This document shows positions 53,269-61,801 of a DNA stretch of 64,000 nucleotides, one piece after another. Under the pieces are notes generated by a model that ran no database searches, was not told the origin of the DNA, and saw only the letters and a list, made by a program, of their open reading frames with translations. The stretch's first letter is position 1, and the number at the start of each line of letters is the position of its first letter. The DNA is from Streptomyces venezuelae (lineage in GTDB: Bacteria; Actinomycetota; Actinomycetes; Streptomycetales; Streptomycetaceae): NCBI RefSeq assembly GCF_008642295.1, contig NZ_CP029190.1, positions 6,121,501 to 6,185,500 on the forward strand, given 5' to 3'. The position numbers were made by a program, and so were the translations under genes.

Positions 53269-55400
53269 CCGAGGCCGCCCGCAGCGAGCAGGTCCGGCGC
53301 ATCGACGCGTACCCGACCCACGAGGTGGGCGGGTACCGCGTCCGGGCCGGCAAACCGTTCCCGTTCGGGGCCAACGTGGTCCCCGGCGGGGTCAGCTTCT
53401 CCGTCTTCTCCGACCAGGCCACCTCCATGACCCTGGTGATCTACCGGCGCGGAGAATCGGAGCCGATGGCCGAGCTGGAATTCCCCGAGGAATTCCGCAT
53501 GGGCAGCGTCTTCGCCATGACCGTCTTCGGCCTCGACCACGAGAACATCGAGTACGGCTACCGGGCCGACGGACCCTTCGACCCGGTGGTCGGACACCGC
53601 TTCGACGCCCGCCAGGTCCTCTCCGACCCCTACGCCCGGCTGATCGCCGGCCGCGACGTGTGGGGCGTACCGCCGGACTACAGCCGCGGCTACCAGTACC
53701 GCTCCCGGGTCTGCCTGCAGGACTTCGACTGGGGCGACGACACCCCGCTGCGGATCCCCGCGGAGGACCTCGTCGTGTACGAGACCCATGTCCGCGGATT
53801 CACCCGGCACCCCAACTCGGGGGTCACCGCCCCCGGCACCTTCGCGGGCCTGCGGGAGAAGATCCCGTACCTGAAGGAACTCGGGGTGAACTGCATCGAG
53901 CTGCTGCCCGTGTTCGAGTTCGACGAGAGCGACAACCCGCGCACCAACCCCGAGACCGGCGAGAAGCTCTACGACTACTGGGGCTACAACACCGTCTCCT
54001 TCTTCGCGCCCAAGGCCGGCTACGCGGCCACCGGACGCTACGGCATGCAGGGCGACGAGCTGCGCACCCTGATCAAGGACCTGCACGCGGCCGGCATCGA
54101 GGTCATCCTGGACGTGGTGTTCAACCACACCGCCGAGGGCAACGAGATGGGCCCGACCATCAGCTTCAAGGGCCTCGACAACGCCACCTACTACATGCTC
54201 ACCCCCGAGGGGTACTACTTCAACTTCAGCGGCACCGGCAACACCGTCAACTGCAACCACCCGGTGGTCCGCAACTACGTGCTCGACTGCCTGCGCCACT
54301 GGGTCGCCGACTACCACATCGACGGCTTCCGCTTCGACCTCGCGGCCATCCTCGGCCGGGCCCTGGACGGCACCCCGCTGCCCAACCCGCCGCTGCTGGA
54401 ACTGCTCGCCTTCGACCCCGTCCTGCGGCACACCAAGCTCATCGCCGAGGCCTGGGACGCGGCCGGGCTCTACGAGGTCGGCAACTTCCCGGCGTACGGC
54501 CGCTGGGCCGAATGGAACGGCAAGTACCGGGACACCGTACGCCGGTTCATCAAGGGCGACAGCGGAGTCGTCGGGGAGCTCGCCACCCGGATCGCCGGCT
54601 CGCCCGACCTCTACGCCGGCCGCGGCCCGGCCGCCTCGGTCAACTTCCTCACCGCGCACGACGGCTTCTCCCTCGCCGACATGGTCGCGTACAACGACAA
54701 GCACAACGAGGCCAACGGCGAGAACAACAACGACGGCGCGAACGACAACAACAGCTGGAACTGCGGAGTCGAAGGGCCCACCGAGGACCCGGAGATCAAC
54801 GCGCTGCGCACCCGGCAGATGAAGAACGCCCTCGCGATCCTGCTCATCAGCCAGGGCATCCCGATGCTGCTGTCCGGCGACGAGGTCGCCCGCAGCCAGC
54901 AGGGCAACAACAACACCTACTGCCAGGACAACGAACTCTCCTGGTTCGACTGGGACCTGGTCGAACAGAACGCGGAACTGCTCAATTTCACCCGGCAGAT
55001 GATCGCCTTCCGCAAGCACCACCGCGAACTCCGCTCCACCGACCACCCCACCGGCGCGATCCGGGCCGACCTCGGCCTGCCCGACATCAGCTGGCACGGG
55101 GAACGGGCCTGGCAGCCCGACTGGTCTCCGGACAGCCGGCTGCTGGCGGTGGCCCGCTGCGGCTCCGGGGACGACGACGTGGTGTACGTGGCCATGAACT
55201 CCCACTGGGAGGCACACGACCTGGAGCTGCCCGCCCTGCCCGGGCGGCGGACCTGGCACCTGTTCGCCGACACCGGAGCCGGGGCCCCGCACGACATCAC
55301 CGCCCCCGGCACCGAGACCGAACTGGAGAACGCCGGCAAGTACCTCATCGGCCCGCGCTCAGTGGTGATCCTCGTGGGCCGTACCAACGAAGGAGACTGA
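53265..55400 (+). CDS. glgX: Glycogen debranching enzyme (GH13 isoamylase/GlgX-like)
   Basis: 711 residues. N-terminal CBM48-like domain (about 28-130; FPFGANVVPGGVSFSVFSD), catalytic barrel with LDVVFNHTAEG, nucleophile D358 in DGFRFDLAA, acid/base E395 in LIAEAWDAAG and transition-state D466 in LTAHDGFSLAD, and a C-terminal beta domain. It would remove alpha-1,6 branches from glycogen or limit dextrin. Overlaps STAS 1 by 4 bp; STAS 2 starts 1 bp after it. A debranching enzyme between two STAS genes is unusual. Confidence 0.93.
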   Translation: MTEAARSEQVRRIDAYPTHEVGGYRVRAGKPFPFGANVVPGGVSFSVFSDQATSMTLVIYRRGESEPMAELEFPEEFRMGSVFAMTVFGLDHENIEYGYRADGPFDPVVGHRFDARQVLSDPYARLIAGRDVWGVPPDYSRGYQYRSRVCLQDFDWGDDTPLRIPAEDLVVYETHVRGFTRHPNSGVTAPGTFAGLREKIPYLKELGVNCIELLPVFEFDESDNPRTNPETGEKLYDYWGYNTVSFFAPKAGYAATGRYGMQGDELRTLIKDLHAAGIEVILDVVFNHTAEGNEMGPTISFKGLDNATYYMLTPEGYYFNFSGTGNTVNCNHPVVRNYVLDCLRHWVADYHIDGFRFDLAAILGRALDGTPLPNPPLLELLAFDPVLRHTKLIAEAWDAAGLYEVGNFPAYGRWAEWNGKYRDTVRRFIKGDSGVVGELATRIAGSPDLYAGRGPAASVNFLTAHDGFSLADMVAYNDKHNEANGENNNDGANDNNSWNCGVEGPTEDPEINALRTRQMKNALAILLISQGIPMLLSGDEVARSQQGNNNTYCQDNELSWFDWDLVEQNAELLNFTRQMIAFRKHHRELRSTDHPTGAIRADLGLPDISWHGERAWQPDWSPDSRLLAVARCGSGDDDVVYVAMNSHWEAHDLELPALPGRRTWHLFADTGAGAPHDITAPGTETELENAGKYLIGPRSVVILVGRTNEGD

Positions 55401-55401
55401 C

Positions 55402-55713
55402 ATGCCGCTTTCCGTGTCCCTGAGCATCGAGGGCGACACCACCGTCATCGAGCTGACGGGCGAGCTGGACGCCGGCACCGCGCCGGACTTCCACCAGACC
55501 ATCGAGAAGGCCGCCGGACACGGCACCGCCACGGTCGAGATCAACATGGCCGGGGTCGGCTACATGGCCAGCGCCGGACTCCGCTCCCTGGTCTTCGCCC
55601 GGCAGAAGGTCGCGAGCAATGTGACCATCAAGGTGACCGGGGCCAGCGAGCCGGTCGTCCGGACCATCCGCACCGCGGGCCTGGACCGGAGCATCGTGCT
55701 CACCGATGAGTGA
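55402..55713 (+). CDS. STAS-domain anti-anti-sigma-like protein 2
   Basis: 103 residues: TTVIELTGELDAGTAPDF, VEINMAGVGYMASAGLRSLVFA, VTIKVTGASEPVVRTIRTAGLDRSI. The candidate phosphorylation site is the serine of MASAGLR, where STAS 1 has SSAGLR. GGAGACTG upstream. Overlaps the RsbW-like kinase gene by 8 bp, so this copy may be its primary partner. Confidence 0.9.
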   Translation: MPLSVSLSIEGDTTVIELTGELDAGTAPDFHQTIEKAAGHGTATVEINMAGVGYMASAGLRSLVFARQKVASNVTIKVTGASEPVVRTIRTAGLDRSIVLTDE

Positions 55714-56194
55714 CAGCCACCCACCCCGCAAGGCCAGGACCCCGCTGACCGAACCGGCCGCCGGCGAGCTCCAGGTACCGGCCAGCTTCGGCTCGCTCGC
55801 CGCCATCGCCTCCTTCGTGCAGGCGGTGGCGGGGCGGGCCGGGCTGGACCGGCGGGCCGCCTACCGGCTCCGGCTCGCGGTGGACGAACTGGCCACCAAC
55901 ATCGTGATGCACGGCTACCGGGGCGGCGACGGACGGATCACCGTCCGGGGCCGCTCCGGCCCCGGCCGGGCCAGGATCGTCGTGGAGGACAGCGCCCCCG
56001 AGTTCGACCCGGTGGCCGGCTGCCTGCCGCCCGCCACCGAACTCCCGCCGGAACAGCGGCGGATCGGCGGCCTCGGCATCCACCTGGCCCTCACCAGCGT
56101 CGACGAGTTCAGCTACGTACGGCACGACGGCCGGAACATCAGCACCCTGACCGTGCAGGCCGAGGGGACGGACCCATGCCCTCCACTACCGTGA
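55706..56194 (+). CDS. RsbW-like anti-sigma serine kinase (HATPase)
   Basis: 162 residues. GHKL ATPase motifs: N box LRLAVDELATNIVMHGYRG, G1 VEDSAPEFDP and G2 RIGGLGIHLALTS. Such kinases bind a sigma factor and phosphorylate STAS antagonists. No sigma factor gene is in this window, so the target could be encoded elsewhere or may not be a sigma factor at all. Overlaps STAS 2 by 8 bp and the phosphatase by 19 bp. Confidence 0.9.
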   Translation: MSDSHPPRKARTPLTEPAAGELQVPASFGSLAAIASFVQAVAGRAGLDRRAAYRLRLAVDELATNIVMHGYRGGDGRITVRGRSGPGRARIVVEDSAPEFDPVAGCLPPATELPPEQRRIGGLGIHLALTSVDEFSYVRHDGRNISTLTVQAEGTDPCPPLP

Positions 56195-57432
56195 TCATCC
56201 TCGACGACCACCCGCCTCCTCCGGACGGCCTCCTGACCGCGCTCCGCACCATGGACGCGGCCCTGACGGCCCACACCCTGCAGGAGCTGATCTCAGGCCC
56301 GGTGGAACGGCTGCCGGTGGCCGATGTGCTGCTCGCCCCGGCCGAAGTACCGGGGGACTCGGTCCGCACGGCCGTCCGCCGGCTGCGCCGCCGGTACGGC
56401 GCACCGATCGTGGTCGTCTGGACCGTGGACGGCTTTGCCGCCCTGGAGGAACACGTCCGGCTCGGCCACGACTACCTGGTACCGCCCTTCCTGCCGGCCC
56501 TGGTCGGGGCCCGGCTGCACAGCTGCTCCGAACGCGCCGAACTCGGCCGCACCCTGCGCGAGGCCGACGCCCGCGCCGAACTCGTCAGCTACGAGAAGGA
56601 ACTGGAGATCGGCCGCGAGATCCAGGCGGGCTTCCTCCCGGAGGCCCTGCCGGTCCCCGACGGCTGGGAGATCGACGTCCGGTTCCGCCCGGCCCGCCAG
56701 GTCGCCGGGGACTTCTACGACGTCTTCGAACTCGTCCACCGGCGCAGGCTCGCCGTGGTCGTCGCCGACGTCTGCGACAAGGGAGTCGGCGCGGCCCTGT
56801 TCATGGCCCTGATCCGCTCCCTGCTCCGCCACACCGCCGAGAACAGCGGTCTCCAGCACCTGGTGGCGGCCGGCCGGTCCGGCGGCCGGATCCCCGTCGT
56901 CGGGGCCACCCCGCTGCTCAACGCGGTCACCGCCACCAACGGCTACCTCACCCGCAACCACCTCCGGCAGGGCTACTTCGCCACCCTGTTCTTCGGCGTG
57001 CTCGACCCGCTCACCGGCAGCCTCGTCTACATCAACGGGGGCCACAACCCACCGCTGCTGCTCAGCGCCGACGGCGGCAGACCGGTGGCCCTGGAGGTCA
57101 CCGGACCGGCCGTCGGAGTGCTGCCGGACTGCGTCTACACCCTCGGCTACGCCCAGCTCGACCCCGGGGACACCCTGTTCGTGTTCACCGACGGGGTCCC
57201 GGAGGCCCGCTGTCCGGAGGGCCGGTTCCTCGGCGACGAGCGGATGCTCGACCTGCTCGCCGAACCGCCGCCGGGCAACGGCAGGGACGTACTGGACCGG
57301 ATGGACTCCGCGGTGCGCGAGCACACCGGAACCGCCGAACAGCACGACGACGTCACCATGTTGGCCCTGCACCGGCCTCGTGCGGCGCGGGGGCCGCACG
57401 CGGACGGTGCCGGATACCGGGTGGTGGCCTGA
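56176..57432 (+). CDS. SpoIIE/RsbU-type PP2C phosphatase with receiver-like N-terminus
   Basis: 418 residues. An N-terminal receiver-like domain (about 1-115, TVIILDDHPPPPDGLL) without a clear phospho-acceptor aspartate, a short coiled coil (about 118-150) and a PPM phosphatase domain with metal aspartates D179 (VAGDFYDV), D198/D201 (VVADVCDKGVGAALF), D339 (FTDGVPEA) and D391/D392 (QHDDVTM). It should dephosphorylate the STAS proteins. Overlaps the kinase gene by 19 bp and the ParA gene by 1 bp. The input signal is unknown. Confidence 0.92.
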   Translation: MPSTTVIILDDHPPPPDGLLTALRTMDAALTAHTLQELISGPVERLPVADVLLAPAEVPGDSVRTAVRRLRRRYGAPIVVVWTVDGFAALEEHVRLGHDYLVPPFLPALVGARLHSCSERAELGRTLREADARAELVSYEKELEIGREIQAGFLPEALPVPDGWEIDVRFRPARQVAGDFYDVFELVHRRRLAVVVADVCDKGVGAALFMALIRSLLRHTAENSGLQHLVAAGRSGGRIPVVGATPLLNAVTATNGYLTRNHLRQGYFATLFFGVLDPLTGSLVYINGGHNPPLLLSADGGRPVALEVTGPAVGVLPDCVYTLGYAQLDPGDTLFVFTDGVPEARCPEGRFLGDERMLDLLAEPPPGNGRDVLDRMDSAVREHTGTAEQHDDVTMLALHRPRAARGPHADGAGYRVVA

Positions 57433-58190
57433 TGACCCGCACCGTCGTGGTGCACTCCCACCGGGGCGGAACCGGAAAGTCCACGGTCCTGGCCAATCTC
57501 GCACTGCTGCTCGCGGACGCGGGGCGCCGGGTCGGAGTGGTCGACACCGACATCCAGTCGCCCACCCAGGACCTGCTGTTCCGGCTCCCGCCGGGCGGCG
57601 GGTCCCTCACCGACTACCTGCTCGGCCGCTGCGAGATCGAGGCCGCGGCGCATCCGGTGGCCCGGCCCGGGCTGTACGTCGTACCCGCCAGGACCGGCAG
57701 CACCGCCCTGCGCGAGATCATGGCGACCGGCTATGACGTGGGGCTGCTGCCCGAGGGCTTCGACCGGTTCGCCGACCGGTACGCCCTGGACCTGCTCCTG
57801 ATCGACACCCACGCCGGCCTGAACAACGAGTCGGTCACCGCCATGGCCAGCGCCGACATCCTGGTGCTGCTGGTCCGCGCGGACCGGATCGACCTGTCCG
57901 GGGTGGAGGAGACCCTCGCCCTGGCCGGCCGGCTCGCCTGCCGGCGGGCCCTGGTGATGAGCATGGCCCCCATCGGCATGGACCGGGATCCGGCCCGCCG
58001 CCGGGCCGAGGCGGTCTACGGCGCGCCACTGGCCGGAATCCTTCCGTACGTTCCGGAAATGGCCGCCCTCTACGGCGAACGCATATTCGCGGACGCCCAT
58101 CCCGACCACCCCCTGGTCGGTGAATTCCGCACCATCATCTCGGCGCTCGACATCGCCATGGACGCACGTGACGAAGTATCGCGTGCCTGA
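57432..58190 (+). CDS. ParA/MinD-family ATPase
   Basis: 252 residues with deviant Walker A SHRGGTGKST (about 9-18), switch VVDTDIQSPTQDLLF and Walker B-like LLLIDTHAGLNNES. The C-terminus lacks a clear MinD amphipathic helix. Such ATPases position protein complexes; fused in one operon with a partner-switching set, it may localise the module or be its output (inference). ATG overlaps the phosphatase stop. There is no ParB gene nearby, so a plasmid partition role is unlikely. Confidence 0.88.
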   Translation: MTRTVVVHSHRGGTGKSTVLANLALLLADAGRRVGVVDTDIQSPTQDLLFRLPPGGGSLTDYLLGRCEIEAAAHPVARPGLYVVPARTGSTALREIMATGYDVGLLPEGFDRFADRYALDLLLIDTHAGLNNESVTAMASADILVLLVRADRIDLSGVEETLALAGRLACRRALVMSMAPIGMDRDPARRRAEAVYGAPLAGILPYVPEMAALYGERIFADAHPDHPLVGEFRTIISALDIAMDARDEVSRA

Positions 58191-58202
58191 CGTCATCCTC
58201 TT

Positions 58203-58223
58203 ACGCCCTCTGACAGCGGGCGT
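58203..58223 (+). terminator. Weak hairpin between ParA and DJ-1 copy 3
   Basis: ACGCCC-N9-GGGCGT, 6 bp stem followed by GTTG. It could partly reduce readthrough into the distal part of the operon. Confidence 0.35.
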
Positions 58224-58261
58224 GTTGAATCGGCAGCGAATCCAGAACAAGGAGATCGGTC

Positions 58262-59002
58262 ATGAAGATTCTCGTCGTCATGACGGCCAAGGCAACACTC
58301 CATCTGCTGGACGGGGAGCTGCACCCCTCGGGATTCTGGGCCGAGGAATTCGTGGTCCCCTATCAGATCTTCCGGAACGCCGGGCACACCGTGGACGTGG
58401 CGACGATCGGCGGCCAGGCCCCGACCGTCGACCAGACCAGCATCGACCCGCAGTTCCTCCAGTGGGTCCGCCCGGCCGGTTCGGAGAACACCGACGCCGC
58501 CAGCGCGGCCGAGTACGTCCGGGTCATCGGGGACACCCCGCAGCTGAAGACGCCGCTCGCGCTGGAATCCCTCGGCGAGAAGGACATCGCCGGCTACGAC
58601 GGCATCTACATCAGCGGCGGCCACGGCGCCATCGGCGACCTGCCCAAGTCCGACGAGCTCGCCCAGCTGCTGCGCTGGGCCATCGCCCTGGACAAGCCGC
58701 TCGCCACGGTCTGCCACGGCCACACCTCGCTGCTCGCACTGCGGGACGGCGAGGGCCGCTGGCCCTTCGAGGGCTACCGGATGACGGCCTTCTCGCACAG
58801 CGAGGAGCTGGTCACCAACATGGCCGGCCGGCTTCCCCTCATCCTCGAGGTCGAACTCACCCGGCTCGGCGCCCGCTACGAGAAGGCCGACCTGATCTGG
58901 GATTCGCACGTGGTGGTGGACCGCAAGCTGACCACCGGCCAGAACCCGTACTCCTCGAAGGCCCTCGCCGAGACCTTCCTGACGCAGCTCACCCAGGGCT
59001 AG
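58262..59002 (+). CDS. DJ-1/PfpI family protein 3 (Hsp31/glyoxalase III-like)
   Basis: 246 residues. MKILVVMTAKATLHL, GFWAEEFVVPYQIFRNAGH with the family glutamate, GYDGIYISGGHGAIGDL and the nucleophile elbow ATVCHGHTSLLAL with C151. The GGHGxxxD and larger size resemble class I chaperone/glyoxalase III proteins. AAGGAGATCGGTC upstream is a good Shine-Dalgarno. Separated from the ParA gene by 71 bp. Confidence 0.88.
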   Translation: MKILVVMTAKATLHLLDGELHPSGFWAEEFVVPYQIFRNAGHTVDVATIGGQAPTVDQTSIDPQFLQWVRPAGSENTDAASAAEYVRVIGDTPQLKTPLALESLGEKDIAGYDGIYISGGHGAIGDLPKSDELAQLLRWAIALDKPLATVCHGHTSLLALRDGEGRWPFEGYRMTAFSHSEELVTNMAGRLPLILEVELTRLGARYEKADLIWDSHVVVDRKLTTGQNPYSSKALAETFLTQLTQG

Positions 59003-59040
59003 ACCGCCCCGCACCCCTGACACCGGGCGAGTGAGCCAAA

Positions 59041-59137
59041 GGGGCGCGTCGGCGAAGGAGGGCGAGCGCCCGGAGAAAACGCGAGGTACGAGCGTTTTCG
59101 AGGACGCACGCCCTCCTGGAGCCGACAGCAGCGCCCC
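59041..59137. repeat. Nested 97 bp palindrome
   Basis: Three nested inverted repeats: GGGGCGC-GTCGGC (59041-59053) with GCCGAC-AGCA-GCGCCCC (59121-59137); GGAGGGCG (59057-59064) with CGCCCTCC (59109-59116); GAAAACGC (59075-59082) with GCGTTTTC (59092-59099) around a 9-nt loop. The structure fills most of the 174 bp gap before the aldehyde dehydrogenase gene. It could be an RNA hairpin, an attenuator or an extragenic palindrome. Confidence 0.75.
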
Positions 59138-59176
59138 GGAGGCGAACCGAGCCCCCAAAAGGAGCAGAAGGCAGCC

Positions 59177-60661
59177 ATGACCAAGCGCGCGCTCAGCGAC
59201 CGGCCCCTGGCCAATCCCGGCAAGCTGTTCATCGGCGGCAAGTGGGTCGAGGCCAGAGCCGGCGGTACCGAGCCCGACATCAGCCCCGTCGACGGGCAGG
59301 AGATCGTGCCGGTGGCCCAGGCCGCCGCCGCCGACGCCGATGCCGCGGTCGCAGCGGCGAGGGAAGCGTACGAGTCGGGCCCCTGGAGCAGGCTGTCCGC
59401 CCAGGAACGCGCCCTCCGGCTGAACCGGGTCGGCGAGCTCATCGAGCGGGACCTGGAGGAGATCGCCCTGCTGGAGACCGTGGACATGGGCAAGCCGTTC
59501 GCGTTCTCCAGTACGGTCGACGCCCCGATGGCCGCGCAGCTGATGCACTACTACGCCGGCGCCGTCACCCGGGTCGACGGCTCCTCCCGGGCCCCGGCCG
59601 GCGGCCAGCTCGCGTACACCCTGCGCGAACCGCTCGGCGTGGTCTGTGCGATCACCCCGTTCAACTTCCCGCTGCTGCTCTCCATGACGAAGATCGCCCC
59701 TGCGCTCGCCGCGGGCAACACAGTGGTGCACAAGCCCTCCCCGGCCACCCCGCTGACCGCCCTGAAGATCGCCGAGCTGTTCCAGGAGGCGGAAATCCCG
59801 GACGGGGTGCTGAACGTGCTCACCGGTCCGGGCGTGGAACTCGGTGAGACCCTCACCGGCCACCCCGGCATCGACAAGATCGCCTTCACCGGTTCCACCG
59901 CCGTCGGCCAGTCCATCATCCGCAAGGCCGCCGGCACCCTGAAGAAGGTCACCATGGAACTCGGCGGCAAGTCCGCCAACATCGTCTTCGCCGATGCCGA
60001 CCTCGACGCCGCCGAGGAACTCGCCTTCTTCGGCATCTACTACAACAAGGGCGAGATCTGCACGGCCGGATCCCGGCTGCTCCTCCAGCGCCCCATCCAC
60101 GACGAACTGGTCGAGCGGCTGGTCCGGCGGGCCGCCGCACTGAAGCCCGGCGACCCGCGCGACCCGGCAACCATGTTCGGCCCGCTGGCCCACCGCGGCC
60201 AGTTCGACAAGGTCAGCTCGTATATCGAGGTCGGTGAGAAGGAAGGCGCCAACCTGCGGATCGGCGGCTCCGGGTGGACCCCGGAGGGAGCCTCCTCGGA
60301 AGGCCTGTACTTCCTGCCGACCATCTTCACCGGCGTGGAGAACGGCATGCGGATCGCCCAGGAGGAGATCTTCGGCCCGGTCCTCTCCGTCATCCCCTTC
60401 GACACCGAAGAGGACGCCGTACGCATCGCCAACGACAGCGCGTACGGCCTCGCCGCCGGGGTGCACACCAAGGACCTGCGGCGCGCCCACCGGGTGGCGG
60501 CGCAGATCAAGGCCGGCACGGTCTGGGTCAACTGCTACAACCAGTACGACCCCGCGGTGCCCTACGGCGGCTACAAGGCCTCCGGCTTCGGACGCGAATG
60601 CGGTCCCGAGTCGCTGGAGAGCTACACCCAGACCAAGTCGGTATGGATCGGCCTCGACTGA
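59177..60661 (+). CDS. Aldehyde dehydrogenase
   Basis: 494 residues, NAD(P)+-dependent ALDH superfamily. Catalytic C295 in NKGEICTAGSRLL, general base E261 in TMELGGKSANIVF, cofactor loop FTGSTAVGQSI and the PFNFPLLLSMTKIAPALAAGN region are complete. It oxidises an aldehyde to the acid; the closest general resemblance is to betaine/phenylacetaldehyde-type ALDHs. AAAAGGAG lies upstream of the ATG, after the large palindrome. F420-reductase-like gene follows after 13 bp. Confidence 0.93.
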   Translation: MTKRALSDRPLANPGKLFIGGKWVEARAGGTEPDISPVDGQEIVPVAQAAAADADAAVAAAREAYESGPWSRLSAQERALRLNRVGELIERDLEEIALLETVDMGKPFAFSSTVDAPMAAQLMHYYAGAVTRVDGSSRAPAGGQLAYTLREPLGVVCAITPFNFPLLLSMTKIAPALAAGNTVVHKPSPATPLTALKIAELFQEAEIPDGVLNVLTGPGVELGETLTGHPGIDKIAFTGSTAVGQSIIRKAAGTLKKVTMELGGKSANIVFADADLDAAEELAFFGIYYNKGEICTAGSRLLLQRPIHDELVERLVRRAAALKPGDPRDPATMFGPLAHRGQFDKVSSYIEVGEKEGANLRIGGSGWTPEGASSEGLYFLPTIFTGVENGMRIAQEEIFGPVLSVIPFDTEEDAVRIANDSAYGLAAGVHTKDLRRAHRVAAQIKAGTVWVNCYNQYDPAVPYGGYKASGFGRECGPESLESYTQTKSVWIGLD

Positions 60662-60674
60662 CCGGAGGAACATC

Positions 60675-61310
60675 ATGATCACGGGCATCATCGGCACCGG
60701 GCGGATCGGATCCACCCTGGCCCGCATCCTGGTGGCCGCCGGCCACCGGGTGATCCTCGCCAACGGCAGCGGCCCGCACACCCTCGGCCCGCTGGTGGCC
60801 GAACTGGGCCCGGCCGCACGGGCGGTGACCGTGGCCGAGGCGGCCGAGCGGGCCGACCTCCTGGTGCTGATGCTGCCCTTCGACCGGGCCGAGGGGCTGC
60901 TGCCGCAGGACGCCGTCCGGGACAAGGTGCTCGTCGACGCGATGAACGCGTTCAGCGGCCGGGGCGAGCCCCGGGACCTAGGCGGCAGTGGCTCCAGCGA
61001 AATCGTCGCCGGCTGGTATCCCGGTGCGCGGCTGGTGAAATCCCTGAACACCATGCACTTCGAAACCCTGGCCCGCTGCGGAGCTAATGGACGCAGTGCC
61101 GGGACCGCACCCGGAGAACGCCTCGCCCATTACACGGCGGGCGACGACGGGAAGGCAAAGGACATCGTGGCGGGAATCATCGGGGATCTCGGATTCGCCG
61201 CCGTGGACACCGGCCCGCTGCACTCCGGCGGAATTCTCCAGCAGCCCGGCGGGCCGCTCTTCAACCGGCCGCTCACGGAAGCGCAGGCAACGGAATGGAT
61301 CTCACGCTGA
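60675..61310 (+). CDS. NADPH-dependent F420-reductase-like protein
   Basis: 211 residues. Rossmann start MITGIIGTGRIGSTLARILVAAGHRV and LLVLMLPFDRAEGLLPQ, LVDAMNAFSG, VKSLNTMHFETL match the FNO-like family that moves hydride between NADP and coenzyme F420, or related reductases. Actinobacteria make F420. Specificity for F420 is not proven by the sequence. GGAGGAA precedes the ATG. Overlaps the iron-sulfur gene by 16 bp. Confidence 0.83.
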   Translation: MITGIIGTGRIGSTLARILVAAGHRVILANGSGPHTLGPLVAELGPAARAVTVAEAAERADLLVLMLPFDRAEGLLPQDAVRDKVLVDAMNAFSGRGEPRDLGGSGSSEIVAGWYPGARLVKSLNTMHFETLARCGANGRSAGTAPGERLAHYTAGDDGKAKDIVAGIIGDLGFAAVDTGPLHSGGILQQPGGPLFNRPLTEAQATEWISR

Positions 61311-61798
61311 ATGTCAATGGACTGCCCCGGCAGTTCTCGGCCGAACCCAGTGAACTGCTCGTCGAGCGGCTCCGGGACGGGCTCGGCCTCACCGGCACCA
61401 AAGTCGGCTGCGACACCGGCCAGTGCGGCTCCTGCGTCGTCCGCCTCGACGGCAGCTCGGTCAAGAGCTGCCTGATCCTCACCGCCGCCGCGGCCGGCTC
61501 CGAGGTCACCACCATCGAAGGGGTCTCCGGTACACCGGACGGCCCGCTCACCGGCCTCCAGGAGGCCCTGCGCCAGGAACACGGCACCCAGTGCGGGTTC
61601 TGCACCCCGGGGATGGTGATGGCCCTCGGCGAGTTCGTCGACCGGTCGGCGGCCACCGGGGGCGAGGACGCCCCCACCGAGCCCGAGATCCGCGAGTGGC
61701 TCACCGGCAATCTCTGCCGCTGCACCGGCTACCACAGCGTCGTCCGCGGGGTGCAGCGCGCCTGCGCCGCGCAGGCCACCGCGAGACAGGAGGGGTGA
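61295..61798 (+). CDS. [2Fe-2S] subunit of a molybdenum hydroxylase
   Basis: 167 residues. Plant-type cluster cysteines C39, C44, C47 and C59 (KVGCDTGQCGSCVVRLDG) and the second cluster cysteines C100, C103, C141 and C143 (QCGFCTPGM; NLCRCTGYHSVV). This is the small subunit of xanthine-oxidase-family enzymes, carrying electrons between molybdenum and the acceptor. Overlaps the upstream gene by 16 bp; the large subunit begins 3 bp after its stop. Confidence 0.95.
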   Translation: MDLTLNVNGLPRQFSAEPSELLVERLRDGLGLTGTKVGCDTGQCGSCVVRLDGSSVKSCLILTAAAAGSEVTTIEGVSGTPDGPLTGLQEALRQEHGTQCGFCTPGMVMALGEFVDRSAATGGEDAPTEPEIREWLTGNLCRCTGYHSVVRGVQRACAAQATARQEG

Positions 61799-61801
61799 GC
61801 G

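Noticed and set aside
57432..58190. Plasmid or chromosome partition ParA
   Set aside because: There is no ParB gene and no parS-like repeats nearby; the context is a partner-switching operon.
58193..61054. A 953-codon antisense frame across DJ-1 copy 3 and aldehyde dehydrogenase
   Set aside because: It spans several real genes and gaps, has no family motif and has the G/V/D/R bias of a reversed high-GC gene.
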